Below are positions 13,204-27,441 of a DNA stretch of 64,000 bases, one piece after another. The translations under genes and the position numbers were made by a program. Numbering within the stretch: the first letter of the stretch is position 1; the number at the start of each line of letters is the position of its first letter. The stretch is from Calliopsis andreniformis (lineage: Eukaryota > Arthropoda > Insecta > Hymenoptera > Andrenidae), in contig NW_027480532.1 of NCBI RefSeq assembly GCF_051401765.1, positions 1 to 64,000 of the forward strand. Reading direction: 5' to 3'. The notes beneath the pieces are model-generated. The model was not told where the DNA came from and did not search any database. It saw nothing but the letters and a program-made list of their open reading frames with translations.

Positions 13204-14836
13204 CAACCCTCAATCTTCAATCCTCAATCCTCAATCGTCAGGCTTCAATCCTCAATACTCAATCTTCAATCCTCAATCCTCAATCCTCATTCCTCAATCC
13301 TCATTCTTCAATCCTCAATACCCAATCCTCAATCTTCAATCTTCAACCCTCAATCATCAATTCTCAATCCTCAATCGTCAGGCTTCAATCCTCAATACTC
13401 AATCTTCAATCCTCAATCCTCAATCGTCATTCGTCAATCCTCATTCTTCAATCCTCAATACCCAATCCTCAATCTTCAATCTTCAACCCTCAATCCTCAA
13501 CTCTCAATCCTCAACCCTCAATCCTCAGACCTCAAACCTCAATCCTCAACTCTCAGCCCTCATCCTCAATACTCAATCCTCAATCTTGAATCCTCAATCC
13601 TCAATCCTCAATTCTCAATCCTCAATCCTCAATCCTCAGACCTCAAACATCAATACTCAACCCTCAGTCCTCGTCCTCAATCCAGAACCATCAATCCTCA
13701 ATCCTCAATCTTCAATCATCGATATTCAATCTTCAGTCCTCAATCCTCAATCCTCAATCCTCAATCCTCAATCTTCAATGTTCAATCCGCAATACCCAAT
13801 CCTCAATCTTCAATCCTCAATCCACAATCCTCAATCCTCAATCCTCATTCTTCAATCCTCAAAACACAATCCTCAATCTTCGACCCTCAATCCTCAATTC
13901 TCAGACCACAACCCTCAATCTTCAATCCTCAATACTCAATCTGCAACCCTCAATCCTCAGTCCTCAATCCTCAATCCTCATTCTTCAATCCTCAATACCC
14001 AATCCTCAATCTTCAATCCTCAATCCACAATCCTCAATCCTCAATTCTCATTCTTCAATCCTCAACAGCCAATCCTCAATCTTCAATCCTCAATCCTCAA
14101 TTCTCAGACCTCAATCCTCAATCTTCAATCCTCAATACTCAACCTTCAATCCTCAACACTCAATCCTCAATCCTCAATCTTCAATCCTCAATACTCAATC
14201 TTCAATAATCAATCCTCAATTCTCAATCCTCAATACTCAATCCTCAATCCTCAATCTTCAATCATCAATACTCAGTCTTCAATCCTCAATCCTCAATACT
14301 CAATCCTCAATCCTCAATCCTCAATCCTACATTTTCAATCCTCAATACTCAATCTTCAATCCTCAATCCTCAATCGTCAGTCTTCAATCCTCAATACTCA
14401 ATCTTCAATCCTCAATCCTCAATCCTCAATCCTCAATCCTCAAACCTCATTCTACAATCCTCAATACCCAATCCTCTATCTTCAATCCTCAATCCTCAAT
14501 CCTCAATACTCAATCCTCAATCCTCAGACCTCAGTCCTCAAACCTCAATCCTCAACCCTCAGCCCTCATCCTCAATCCTCAATCCTAAATTCTCAATCCT
14601 CAAACCTCAAACCTCAATCCTCAACCGTCAGTCCTCGTCCTCAGTCCTCAACCCACAATCCTCAATCCTCAATCTTCAATCCTCAATACTCAATATTCAA
14701 TCCTCAATCCTCAATCCTCAATCCTCAATTTCAATCCTCAATCCTCAATCCTCAATCCTCAATCCTCAATCCTCAGTCCTCAAAACTCAAACCTGAATCC
14801 TCAATTCTGAATCCTCAACCTTCAGAACTCAGACCT

Positions 14837-14976
14837 GAACAATCAGATGTCAATCCTCAATCCTTAATAGAATATCATCAATTCACAGTTTTCAATACTA
14901 AATACTCAATCTGCAATCTTCAAATTTCTATCCACAAACATAAATTCTCATCACTCAACCCTCAACGCTCAGTCCC
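14837..14976 (+). repeat. Element A copy 13 (subfamily A1a)
   Basis: 4195-bp partner of copy 10, retaining its CCTTAATAG variant. Confidence 0.85.
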
Positions 14977-15130
14977 CAATCCTCAATCTTCAATCCTCAA
15001 TCCTCAATCCTCAATTCTCAATCCTCAATCTTCAATCCTCAATACTCAATCCTCAATCCTCAATCCTCAGTCATCAAACCACAATCCTGAATCCTCAATC
15101 CTGAATCCTCAATCTTCAGACCTCAGACCT

Positions 15131-15270
15131 GAACAATCAGATGTCAATCCTCAATCCTCAATATAATATCATCAATTCACAGTTTTCAATACTCAATACT
15201 CAATCTGCAGTCTTCAAATTTCTATCCACAAACATAAATTCTCATCACTCAACCCTCAACGCTCAGTCCC
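15131..15270 (+). repeat. Element A copy 14 (subfamily A1b)
   Basis: 4195-bp partner of copy 11. Confidence 0.85.
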
Positions 15271-15919
15271 CAATCCTCAATCTTCAATCCTCAATCCTCA
15301 ATCCTCAATTCTCAATCCTCAATCTTCAATCCTCAATACTCAATCCACAATCCTCAATCCTCAATCCTTAATCGTCAATCCTCAATCCTCAATTTTCAAT
15401 CCTCAATACTCAATCTTCAATCCTCAATCCTCAATCCTCAATCCTCAATACTCAATCGTCAGTCTTCAATCCTCAATACTCAATCTTCAATCCTCAATCC
15501 TCAATCCTCAATCCTCAAACCACATTCTACAATCCTCAATACCCAATCCTCAAACTTCAATCCTCAATCCTCAATCCTCAATACTCAATCCTCAATCCTC
15601 AGACCTCAGTCCTCAAACCACAATCCTCAACACTCAGCCCTCATCCTCAGGCCTCAATCCTAAATTCTCAATCCTCAAACCTCAAACCACAATCCTCAAC
15701 CGTCAGTCCATGTCCTCAATCCTCAACCCTCAATCCTCAATCCTCAATATTCAATCCTCAATACTCAATATTCAATCCTCAATCGTCAATCCTCAATCCT
15801 CATTCCTCAATCTTGAATCCTCAATCCTCAATCCTCAATCTTCAATCCTCAATCCTCAGTCCTCAAAACTCAAACCTGAATCCACAATCCTGAATCCTCA
15901 ACCTTCAGAACTCAGTTCT

Positions 15920-16059
15920 CAACAACCAGTTGTCAATTCTCAATCCTCAATAGAATATAATCAATTCACAGTTTTCAATACTCAATACTCAATCTGCAAT
16001 CTTCAAATCTCTATCCACAAACATCAATTCGCATCATTCAACCCTCAACACTCAGTCCC
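15920..16059 (+). repeat. Element A copy 15 (subfamily A3)
   Basis: 4195-bp partner of copy 12, with one noticed change (ATTCGCATC for ATTCTCATC). The next element A is more than 10 kb away. Confidence 0.85.
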
Positions 16060-16122
16060 CAATCCTCAATCTTCAGCACTCAATCCTCAATACTCAACCA
16101 TCAATCCTCAATTCTCAATACT

Positions 16123-16171
16123 CAACAGAATATCCTGAATTCTCAGGATTCAATACTCAAACCTCGACACT
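16123..16171 (+). repeat. Element B copy 5 (perfect inverted repeat)
   Basis: 4195-bp partner of copy 3. Confidence 0.85.
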
Positions 16172-18320
16172 CAACCCTCAATCCTCAATCCTCAATCCTC
16201 AATCCTCAATCTTCAATCCTCAATACTCAATCTTCAATCCTCCATCCTCAATCCTCAATCCTCAATCCTCAATCCTCAATCGTCAGGCTTCAATCCTCAA
16301 TACTCAATCTTCAATCCTCAATCCTCAATCCTCATTCCTCAATCCTCATTCTTCAATCCTCAATACCCAATCCTCAATCTTCAATCCTCAATCCTCAATC
16401 CTCAATACTCAATCCTCAATCCCCAGACCTCAGTCCTCAAACCTCAATCCTCAACCATCAGCCCTCATCCTCGGGCCTCAATCCAAAATTCTCAATCCTC
16501 AAACCTCAAACCTCAATCCTCAACCGTCAGTCCACGTCCTCAATCCTCAACCCTAAATCCTCAATCCTCAATATTCAATCCTCTATACTCAATATTCAAT
16601 CCTCAATCCTCAATCCTCAATCCTCAATCCCATTCATCAATCCTCAACACCCAATCCTCAATCTTCAATCCTCAATCCTCAATCCTCAATTCTCAATCCT
16701 CAATCCTCTATCCTCAATGCTCAATCCTCAATCCATAATCCTCAACCCTCAATCTTCAATCCTCAATACTCAATCTGCAATCCGCAATCCTCAGTCCTCA
16801 ATCCTCAATCCTCATTCTTCAATCCTCAATACCCAATCCTCTATCTTCAATCCTCAATCCTCAATCCTCAATGATCAATACTCATTCATCAATCCTCAAC
16901 TCCCAATCCTCAATCTTCAATCCTCAATCCTCAATCCTCAATACTCATTCATCAATCCTCAACTCCCAATCCTCAATCTTCAATCCTCAATCCTCAATCC
17001 TCAGACCTCAATCCTCAGCCTTCAATCCTCAATACTCAATCTTCAATCCTCAACCCTCAATCCTCAATCCTCAATCCCGTTCATCAATCCTTAACACCCA
17101 ATCCTCAATCTTCAATCCTCAACCCTCAATCCTCCAATCTCAATCCTCAATCCTCAATCCTCAGACCTCAAACATCAATACTCAACCCTCAGTCCTCGTC
17201 CTCAATCCACAACCATCAATCCTCGATCCTCAATCTTCAATCATCAATGTTCAATCTTCAATCCTCAACCCTCAGTCCTCAATACTCAATCCTCAATCCT
17301 CAATCCTTAATCCTCAATACTCAACCATCAATCTTCAATCCTCAATCCTCAATCGTCAGGCTTCAATCCTCAATACTCAATCTTCAATCCTCAATCCTCA
17401 ATCCTCATTCCTCAATCCTCATTCTTCAATCCTCAATACCCAATCCTCAATCTTCAATCTTCAACCCTCAATCATCAATTCTCAATCCTCAATCGTCAGG
17501 CTTCAATCCTCAATACTCAATCTTCAATCCTCAATCCTCAATCGTCATTCGTCAATCCTCATTCTTCAATCCTCAATACCCAATCCTCAATCTTCAATCT
17601 TCAACCCTCAATCCTCAACTCTCAATCCTCAACCCTCAATCCTCAGACCTCAAACCTCAATCCTCAACTCTCAGCCCTCATCCTCAATCCTCAATCCTCA
17701 ATCTTGAATCCTCAATCCTCAATCCTCAATTCTCAATCCTCAATCCTCAATCCTCAGACCTCAAACATCAATACTCAACCCTCAGTCCTCGTCCTCAATC
17801 CAGAACCATCAATCCTCAATCCTCAATCTTCAATCATCGATATTCAATCTTCAGTCCTCAATCCTCAATCCTCAATCCTCAATCCTCAATCTTCAATGTT
17901 CAATCCGCAATACCCAATCCTCAATCTTCAATCCTCAATCCACAATCCTCAATCCTCAATCCTCATTCTTCAATCCTCAAAACACAATCCTCAATCTTCG
18001 ACCCTCAATCCTCAATTCTCAGACCACAACCCTCAATCTTCAATCCTCAATACTCAATCTGCAACCCTCAATCCTCAGTCCTCAATCCTCAATCCTCATT
18101 CTTCAATCCTCAATACCCAATCCTCAATCTTCAATCCTCAATCCACAATCCTCAATCCTCAATTCTCATTCTTCAATCCTCAACAGCCAATCCTCAATCT
18201 TCAATCCTCAATCCTCAATTCTCAGACCTCAATCCTCAATCTTCAATCCTCAATACTCAACCTTCAATCCTCAACACTCAATCCTCAATCCTCAATCTTC
18301 AATCCTCAATACTCAATCTT

Positions 18321-18600
18321 CAATAATCAATCCTCAATTCTCAATCCTCAATACTCAATCCTCAATCCTCAATCTTCAATCATCAATACTCAGTCTTCAA
18401 TCCTCAATCCTCAATACTCAATCCTCAATCCTCAATCTTCAATCCTCAATACTCAATCTTCAATAATCAATCCTCAATTCTCAATCCTCAATACTCAATC
18501 CTCAATCCTCAATCTTCAATCATCAATACTCAGTCTTCAATCCTCAATCCTCAATCCTCAATCCGCATTCTTCAATCCTCAATACACAATCCTCAATCTT
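18321..18600. repeat. 140-bp local tandem duplication
   Basis: The string CAATAATCAATCCTCAATTC and the following 14 or more heptamers repeat 140 bp later (18321 and 18461). The same doubled unit recurs elsewhere, for example at 43811/43951, and a similar arrangement is seen near 39.18/39.32 and 53.02/53.16 kb. 140 bp is 20 heptamers, the same length as element A. Confidence 0.8.
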
Positions 18601-19466
18601 CAATCCTCAATCCTCAATCCTCAATCCTCAATCCTCAGGCCTCAAACATCAATACTCAACCCTCAGTCCTCGTCCTCAATCCACAACAATCAATCCTCAA
18701 TCCTCATTCTTCAAGTATCAATATTCAATCTTCAGTCCTCAATCCTCAATCCTCAATCCTCAATCTTCAATCCTCAATCCTCAATGTTCAATCCGCAATA
18801 CCCAATCCTCAATCTTCAATCCTCAATCCTCAATCCTCAATCCTCAATCCTCAATCCTCAATTCTCAAACCTCAATCCTCAGTCCTCAAACCTCAATCCT
18901 CAATCGTCAGGCTTCAATCCTCAATACTCAATCTTCAATCCTCAATCCTCAATCCTCATTCCTCAATCCTCATTCTTCAATCCTCAATACCCAATCCTCA
19001 ATCTTCAATCCTCAATCCTCAATCCTCAATTCTCAATCCTCAATCCTCAGTCCTAAGTCCTCAAATCTCAATCCTCAACCCTCAGCCCTCATCCTCAATC
19101 CTCAATCCTCAACCTTCAACCCTCAATCCTCAATCCTGAAGCATCAACCCTCAATCCTCAATCCTCAATCCTCAATCCTCAATCCTCAATCTTCAATCGT
19201 CAATACTCAATCTTCAATCCTCAATCCTCAATCCGCAACCCTCAATGCTCAATCCTCAATCCTCAATCCTCAAACCTCAATCTTCAATCCTCAATACTCA
19301 ATCTGCAATCCTCAATCCTCAATCTTCAATACTCAATCCTCAATCGTCGGTCCTCAATCCCGAATCCTCAACCTTCAATCCTCAATCCACAATCCCCAAT
19401 CCTCAATCCTCAATCCTCAATCTTCAGTCCTCAATAATCAATCTTCAATCCTCAATCCTCAATACT

Positions 19467-19515
19467 CAATAGAATATCCTGAATTCTCAGAATTCAATAC
19501 TCAAACCTCAACACG
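19467..19515 (+). repeat. Element B copy 6 (B' form, double EcoRI site)
   Basis: CAGAATT replaces CAGGATT. This gives GAATTC-TCA-GAATTC and an alternative perfect stem TGAATTC/GAATTCA with a 3-base loop. Confidence 0.85.
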
Positions 19516-19858
19516 CAACCCTGAATCCTCAATCCTCAATCCTCAATCCTCAATCTTCAATCCTCAATACTCAATCTTCAATCCTCCATCCTCAATCCTC
19601 AGTCCTCAATCCTCAATCCTCAATCGTCAGGCTTCAATCCTCAATACTCAATCTTCAATCCTCAATACTCAATCTTCAATCCTCAATCCTCAATCCTCTA
19701 TCCTCAATGCTCAATCCTCAATCCATAATCCTCAACCCTCAATCTTCAATCCTCAATACTCAATATGCAATCCGCAATCCTCAGTCCTCAATACTCAATC
19801 CTCAATCCTCAATCCTTAATCCTCAATACTCAACCATCAATCCTCAATTCTCAATACT

Positions 19859-19907
19859 CAATAGAATATCCTGAATTCTCAGGATTCAATACTCAAACCT
19901 CGACACT
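19859..19907 (+). repeat. Element B copy 7 (perfect inverted repeat)
   Basis: CAATAGAATATCC form, 392 bp (56 heptamers) after the B' copy. Confidence 0.85.
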
Positions 19908-22693
19908 CAACCCTCAATCTTCAATCCTCAATCCTCAATCGTCAGGCTTCAATCCTCAATACTCAGTCTTCAATCCTCAATCCTCAATCCTCATTCCTCA
20001 ATCCTCATTCTTCAATCCTCAATACCCAATCCTCAATCTTCAATCCTCAATCCTCAATCCTCAATACTCAATCCTCAATCCCCAGACCTCAGTCCTCAAA
20101 CCTCAATCCTCAACCATCAGCCCTCATCCTCAGGCCTCAATCCAAAATTCTCAATCCTCAAACCTCAAACCTCAATCCTCAACCGTCAGTCCACGTCCTC
20201 AATCCTCAACCCTAAATCCTCAATCCTCAATATTCAATCCTCTATACTCAATATTCAATCCTCAATCCTCAATCCTCAATCCTCAATCCCATTCATCAAT
20301 CCTCAACACCCAATCCTCAATCTTCAATCCTCAATCCTCAATCCTCAATTCTCAATCCTCAATCCTCTATCCTCAATGCTCAATCCTCAATCCATAATCC
20401 TCAACCCTCAATCTTCAATCCTCAATACTCAATCTGCAATCCGCAATCCTCAATCCTCAATCCTCAATCCTCATTCTTCAATCCTCAATACCCAATCCTC
20501 TATCTTCAATCCTCAATCCTCAATCCTCAATCCTTAATCCTCAATACTCAACCATCAATCTTCAATCCTCAATCCTCAATCGTCAGGCTTCAATCCTCAA
20601 TACTCAATCTTCAATCCTCAATCCTCAATCCTCATTCCTCAATCCTCATTCTTCAATCCTCAATACCCAATCCTCAATCTTCAATCTTCAACCCTCAATC
20701 ATCAATTCTCAATCCTCAATCGTCAGGCTTCAATCCTCAATACTCAATCTTCAATCCTCAATCCTCAATCGTCATTCGTCAATCCTCATTCTTCAATCCT
20801 CAATACCCAATCCTCAATCTTCAATCTTCAACCCTCAATCCTCAACTCTCAATCCTCAACCCTCAATCCTCAGACCTCAAACCTCAATCCTCAACTCTCA
20901 GCCCTCATCCTCAATCCTCAATCCTCAATCTTGAATCCTCAATCCTCAATCCTCAATTCTCAATCCTCAATCCTCAATCCTCAGACCTCAAACATCAATA
21001 CTCAACCCTCAGTCCTCGTCCTCAATCCAGAACCATCAATCCTCAATCCTCAATCTTCAATCATCGATATTCAATCTTCAGTCCTCAATCCTCAATCCTC
21101 AATCCTCAATCCTCAATCTTCAATGTTCAATCCGCAATACCCAATCCTCAATCTTCAATCCTCAATCCACAATCCTCAATCCTCAATCCTCATTCTTCAA
21201 TCCTCAAAACACAATCCTCAATCTTCGACCCTCAATCCTCAATTCTCAGACCACAACCCTCAATCTTCAATCCTCAATACTCAATCTGCAACCCTCAATC
21301 CTCAGTCCTCAATCCTCAATCCTCATTCTTCAATCCTCAATACCCAATCCTCAATCTTCAATCCTCAATCCACAATCCTCAATCCTCAATTCTCATTCTT
21401 CAATCCTCAACAGCCAATCCTCAATCTTCAATCCTCAATCCTCAATTCTCAGACCTCAATCCTCAATCTTCAATCCTCAATACTCAACCTTCAATCCTCA
21501 ACACTCAATCCTCAATCCTCAATCTTCAATCCTCAATACTCAATCTTCAATAATCAATCCTCAATTCTCAATCCTCAATACTCAATCCTCAATCCTCAAT
21601 CTTCAATCATCAATACTCAGTCTTCAATCCTCAATCCTCAATACTCAATCCTCAATCCTCAATCTTCAATCCTCAATACTCAATCTTCAATAATCAATCC
21701 TCAATTCTCAATCCTCAATACTCAATCCTCAATCCTCAATCTTCAATCATCAATACTCAGTCTTCAATCCTCAATCCTCAATCCTCAATCCGCATTCTTC
21801 AATCCTCAATACACAATCCTCAATCTTCAATCCTCAATCCTCAATCCTCAATCCTCAATCCTCAGGCCTCAAACATCAATACTCAACCCTCAGTCCTCGT
21901 CCTCAATCCACAACAATCAATCCTCAATCCTCATTCTTCAAGTATCAATATTCAATCTTCAGTCCTCAATCCTCAATCCTCAATCCTCAATCTTCAATCC
22001 TCAATCCTCAATGTTCAATCCGCAATACCCAATCCTCAATCTTCAATCCTCAATCCTCAATCCTCAATCCTCAATCCTCAATCCTCAATTCTCAAACCTC
22101 AATCCTCAGTCCTCAAACCTCAATCCTCAATCGTCAGGCTTCAATCCTCAATACTCAATCTTCAATCCTCAATCCTCAATCCTCATTCCTCAATCCTCAT
22201 TCTTCAATCCTCAATACCCAATCCTCAATCTTCAATCCTCAATCCTCAATCCTCAATTCTCAATCCTCAATCCTCAGTCCTAAGTCCTCAAATCTCAATC
22301 CTCAACCCTCAGCCCTCATCCTCAATCCTCAATCCTCAACCTTCAACCCTCAATCCTCAATCCTGAAGCATCAACCCTCAATCCTCAATCCTCAATCCTC
22401 AATCCTCAATCCTCAATCTTCAATCGTCAATACTCAATCTTCAATCCTCAATCCTCAATCCGCAACCCTCAATGCTCAATCCTCAATCCTCAATCCTCAA
22501 ACCTCAATCTTCAATCCTCAATACTCAATCTGCAATCCTCAATCCTCAATCTTCAATACTCAATCCTCAATCGTCGGTCCTCAATCCCGAATCCTCAACC
22601 TTCAATCCTCAATCCACAATCCCCAATCCTCAATCCTCAATCCTCAATCTTCAGTCCTCAATAATCAATCTTCAATCCTCAATCCTCAATACT

Positions 22694-22742
22694 CAATAGA
22701 ATATCCTGAATTCTCAGAATTCAATACTCAAACCTCAACACG
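22694..22742 (+). repeat. Element B copy 8 (B' form)
   Basis: 3227-bp partner of copy 6. Confidence 0.85.
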
Positions 22743-23085
22743 CAACCCTGAATCCTCAATCCTCAATCCTCAATCCTCAATCTTCAATCCTCAATACTCA
22801 ATCTTCAATCCTCCATCCTCAATCCTCAGTCCTCAATCCTCAATCCTCAATCGTCAGGCTTCAATCCTCAATACTCAATCTTCAATCCTCAATACTCAAT
22901 CTTCAATCCTCAATCCTCAATCCTCTATCCTCAATGCTCAATCCTCAATCCATAATCCTCAACCCTCAATCTTCAATCCTCAATACTCAATATGCAATCC
23001 GCAATCCTCAGTCCTCAATACTCAATCCTCAATCCTCAATCCTTAATCCTCAATACTCAACCATCAATCCTCAATTCTCAATACT

Positions 23086-23134
23086 CAATAGAATATCCTG
23101 AATTCTCAGGATTCAATACTCAAACCTCGACACT
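23086..23134 (+). repeat. Element B copy 9 (perfect inverted repeat)
   Basis: 3227-bp partner of copy 7. Confidence 0.85.
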
Positions 23135-24214
23135 CAACCCTCAATCTTCAATCCTCAATCCTCAATCGTCAGGCTTCAATCCTCAATACTCAGTCTTCAA
23201 TCCTCAATCCTCAATCCTCATTCCTCAATCCTCATTCTTCAATCCTCAATACCCAATCCTCAATCTTCAATCCTCAATCCTCAATCCTCAATACTCAATC
23301 CTCAATCCCCAGACCTCAGTCCTCAAACCTCAATCCTCAACCATCAGCCCTCATCCTCAGGCCTCAATCCAAAATTCTCAATCCTCAAACCTCAAACCTC
23401 AATCCTCAACCGTCAGTCCACGTCCTCAATCCTCAACCCTAAATCCTCAATCCTCAATATTCAATCCTCTATACTCAATATTCAATCCTCAATCCTCAAT
23501 CCTCAATCCTCAATCCCATTCATCAATCCTCAACACCCAATCCTCAATCTTCAATCCTCAATCCTCAATCCTCAATTCTCAATCCTCAATCCTCTATCCT
23601 CAATGCTCAATCCTCAATCCATAATCCTCAACCCTCAATCTTCAATCCTCAATACTCAATCTGCAATCCGCAATCCTCAATCCTCAATCCTCAATCCTCA
23701 TTCTTCAATCCTCAATACCCAATCCTCTATCTTCAATCCTCAATCCTCAATCCTCAATCCTCAATACTCATTCATCAATCCTCAACTCCCAATCCTCAAT
23801 CTTCAATCCTCAATCCTCAATCCTCAATACTCATTCATCAATCCTCAACTCCCAATCCTCAATCTTCAATCCTCAATCCTCAATCCTCAGACCTCAATCC
23901 TCAGCCTTCAATCCTCAATACTCAATCTTCAATCCTCAAGCCTCAATCCTCAATCCTCAATCCCGTTCATCAATCCTTAACACCCAATCCTCAATCTTCA
24001 ATCCTCAACCCTCAATCCTCAATCCTCAGACCTCAAACATCAATACTCAACCCTCAGTCCTCGTCCTCAATCCACAACCATCAATCCTCGATCCTCAATC
24101 TTCAATCATCAATGTTCAATCTTCAATCCTCAACCCTCAGTCTTCAATACTCAATCCTCAATCCTCAATCTTTAATCCTCAATACTCAACCATCAATCCT
24201 CAATTCTCAATTCT

Positions 24215-24263
24215 CAATAGAGTATCCTGAATTCTCAGGATTCAATACTCAAACCTCGACACT
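24215..24263 (+). repeat. Element B copy 10 (perfect inverted repeat)
   Basis: GAGTATCC form; flanked upstream by TTCTCAATTCTC rather than TTCTCAATACTC. Confidence 0.85.
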
Positions 24264-26247
24264 CAACCCTCAATCTTCAATCCTCAATCCTCAATCGTCA
24301 GGCTTCAATCCCCAATACTCAATCTTCAATCCTCAATCCTCAATCCTCATTCCTCAATCCTCATTCTTCAATCCTCAATACCCAATCCTCAATCTTCAAT
24401 CTTCAACCCTCAATCATCAATTCTCAATCCTCAATCGTCAGGCTTCAATCCTCAATACTCAATCTTCAATCCTCAATCCTCAATCGTCATTCGTCAATCC
24501 TCATTCTTCAATCCTCAATACCCAATCCTCAATCTTCAATCTTCAACCCTCAATCCTCAACTCTCAATCCTCAACCCTCAATCCTCAGACCTCAAACCTC
24601 AATCCTCAACTCTCAGCCCTCATCCTCAATCCTCAATCCTCAATCTTGAATCCTCAATCCTCAATCCTCAATTCTCAATCCTCAATCCTCAATCCTCAGA
24701 CCTCAAACATCAATACTCAACCCTCAGTCCTCGTCCTCAATCCAGAACCATCAATCCTCAATCCTCAATCTTCAATCATCGATATTCAATCTTCAGTCCT
24801 CAATCCTCAATCCTCAATCCTCAATCCTCAATCTTCAATGTTCAATCCGCAATACCCAATCCTCAATCTTCAATCCTCAATCCACAATCCTCAATCCTCA
24901 ATCCTCATTCTTCAACCCTCAAAACCCAATCCTCAATCTTCGATCCTCAATCCTCAATTCTCAGACCACAACCCTCAATCTTCAATCCTCAATACTCAAT
25001 CTGCAACCCTCAATCCTCAGTCCTCAATCCTCAATCCTCATTCTTCAATCCTCAATACCCAATCCTCAATCTTCAATCCTCAACCCACAATCCTCAATCC
25101 TCAATTCTCATTCTTCAATCCTCAACATCCAATCCTCAATCTTCAATCCTCAATCCTCAATTCTCAGACCTCAATCCTCAATCTTCAATCCTCAATACTC
25201 AACCTTCAGTCCTCAACACTCAATCCTCAATCCTCAATCTTCAATCCTCAATACTCAATCTTCAATAATCAATCCTCAATTCTCAATCCTCAATACTCAA
25301 TCATTAATCCTCAATCTTCAATCATCAATACTCAGTCTTCAATCCTCAATCCTCAATACTCAATCCTCAATCCTCAATCTTCAATCCTCAATACTCAATC
25401 TTCAATACTCAATCCTCAATTCTCAATCCTCAATACTCAATCCTCAATCCTCAATCTTCAATCATCAATACACAGTCTTCAATCCTCAATCCTCAATCCT
25501 CAATCCTCAATCCTCATTCTTCAATCCTCAATACACAATCCTCAATCTTCAATCCTCAATCCTCAATCCTCAATCCTCAATCCTCAGGCCTCAAACATCA
25601 ATACTCAACCCTCAGTCCTCGTCCTCAATCCACAACAATCAATCCTCAATCCTCATTCTTCAAGTATCAATATTCAATCTTCAGTCCTCAATCCTCAATC
25701 CTCAATCCTCAATCCTCAATCCTCAATCCTCAATGTTCAATCCGCAATACCCAATCCTCAATCTTCAATCCTCAATCCTCAATCCTCAATCCTCAATCCT
25801 CAATCCTCAATACTCAATCCTCTATCCTCAGTCCTCAAACCTCAAACCTCAATACTCAATCGTCAGTCTTCAATCCTCAATACTCAATCTTCAATCCTCA
25901 ATCCTCAATCCTCAATCCTCAAACCACATTCTACAATCCTCAATACACAATCCTCAATCCTCAGGCCTCAGTCCTCAAACCTCAATTCTCAACCCTCAGC
26001 CCTCAAACCTCAAACCTCAATCCTCAACCGTCAGTCCACGTCCTCAATCCTCAACCCTCAATCCTCAATCCTCAATATTCAATCCTCAATACCCAATATT
26101 CAATCCTCAATCCTCAATCCTCAATCCACAATCCTCAATCTTGAATCCTCAATCCTCAATCCTCAATCTTCAATCCTCAATCCTCAGTCCTCAAAACTCA
26201 AACCTGAATCCTCAATCCTGAATCCTCAACCTTCAGACCTCAGTTCT

Positions 26248-26387
26248 CAACAATCAGTTGTCAATTCTCAATCCTCAATAGAATATCATCAATTCACAGT
26301 TTTCAATACTCAATACTCTATCTGCAATCTTCAAATTTCTATCCACAAACATGAATTCTCATCACTCAACCCTCAACGCTCAGTCCC
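26248..26387 (+). repeat. Element A copy 16 (subfamily A3)
   Basis: Partner of copy 5 at 20,858 bp, sharing CATGAATTC. Confidence 0.85.
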
Positions 26388-27007
26388 CAATCCTCAATCT
26401 TCAATCCTCAATCCTCAATCCTCAATTCTCAATCCTCAATCTTCAATCCTCAATACTCAATCCTCAATCCTCAATCCTCAATCCTGAATCCTCAATCCTC
26501 AATCCTACATTTTCAATCCTCAATACTCAATCTTCAATCCTCAATCCTCAATCGTCAGTCTTCAATCCTCAATACTCAATCTTCAATCCTCAATCCTCAA
26601 TCCTCAATCCTCAATCCTCAAACCTCATTCTACAATCCTCAATACCCAATCCTCTATCTTCAATCCTCAATCCTCAATCCTCAATACTCAATCCTCAATC
26701 CTCAGACCTCAGTCCTCAAACCTCAATCCTCAACCCTCAGCCCTCATCCTCAATCCTCAATCCTAAATTCTCATTCCTCAAACCTCAAACCTCAATCCTC
26801 AACCGTCAGTCCTCGTCCTCAGTCCTCAACCCTCAATCCTCAATCCTCAATCTTCAATCCTCAATACTCAATATTCAATCCTCAATCCTCAATCCTCAAT
26901 CCTCAATTTCAATCCTCAATCCTCAATCCTCAATCCTCAATCCTCAGTCCTCAAAACTCAAACCTGAATCCTCAATTCTGAATCCTCAACCTTCGGAACT
27001 CAGACCT

Positions 27008-27147
27008 GAACAATCAGATGTCAATCCTCAATCCTCAATAGAATATCATCAATTCACAGTTTTCAATACTAAATACTCAATCTGCAATCTTCAAATTTCT
27101 ATCCACAAACATAAATTCTCATCACTCAACCCTCAACGCTCAGTCCC
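27008..27147 (+). repeat. Element A copy 17 (subfamily A1a)
   Basis: First of a 294-bp pair; retains CCTCAATAG as in copy 6. The flanking CTTCGGAAC just upstream is unique to this copy. Confidence 0.85.
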
Positions 27148-27301
27148 CAATCCTCAATCTTCAATCCTCAATCCTCAATCCTCAATTCTCAATCCTCAAT
27201 CTTCAATCCTCAATACTCAATCCTCAATCCTCAATCCTCAGTCATCAAACCACAATCCTGAATCCTCAATCCTGAATCCTCAATCTTCAGACCTCAGACC
27301 T

Positions 27302-27441
27302 GAACAATCAGATGTCAATCCTCAATCCTCAATATAATATCATCAATTCACAGTTTTCAATACTCAATACTCAATCTGCAGTCTTCAAATTTCTATCCAC
27401 AAACATAAATTCTCATCACTCAACCCTCAACGCTCAGTCCC
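27302..27441 (+). repeat. Element A copy 18 (subfamily A1b)
   Basis: Second of the pair, with TATAATATC and CAGTCTT. Confidence 0.85.

Larger units (their letters stand above)
10131..18434. repeat. 4195-bp tandem duplication (second copy lacks 77 bp)
   Basis: Unit 1 runs from CCTACATTTT at 10131 to 14325, and unit 2 from 14326 to about 18434. Element A copies 10642/14837, 10936/15131 and 11725/15920, and element B copies 11928/16123, are all exactly 4195 apart. Near 17.33 kb the second copy lacks 77 bp (11 heptamers), including the B copy present at 13155; beyond that the offset is 4118. Confidence 0.92.
17305..23758. repeat. 3227-bp tandem duplication
   Basis: Unit 1 is about 17305-20531 and unit 2 about 20532-23758. 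The 77-bp deletion junction near 17.33 kb recurs near 20.56 kb. Element B copies 19467/22694 and 19859/23086 keep the 3227-bp offset, and a 1353-base open stretch (17704/20931) translates identically. 3227 is 461 x 7. It overlaps the second 4195-bp unit, so it arose later. No element A lies inside it. Confidence 0.92.
21700..25250. repeat. Dispersed duplicated block, copy 1 (partner about 30.6-34.2 kb)
   Basis: Element B copies 22694, 23086 and 24215 correspond to 31632, 32024 and 33174. The offsets are 8938, 8938 and then 8959 bp. On the left the offset is 8868 because the right copy has 70 extra bases near 30.97-31.07 kb. These offset changes (70 and 21) are whole numbers of heptamers. Only scattered single-base differences were noticed. 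Confidence 0.85.
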
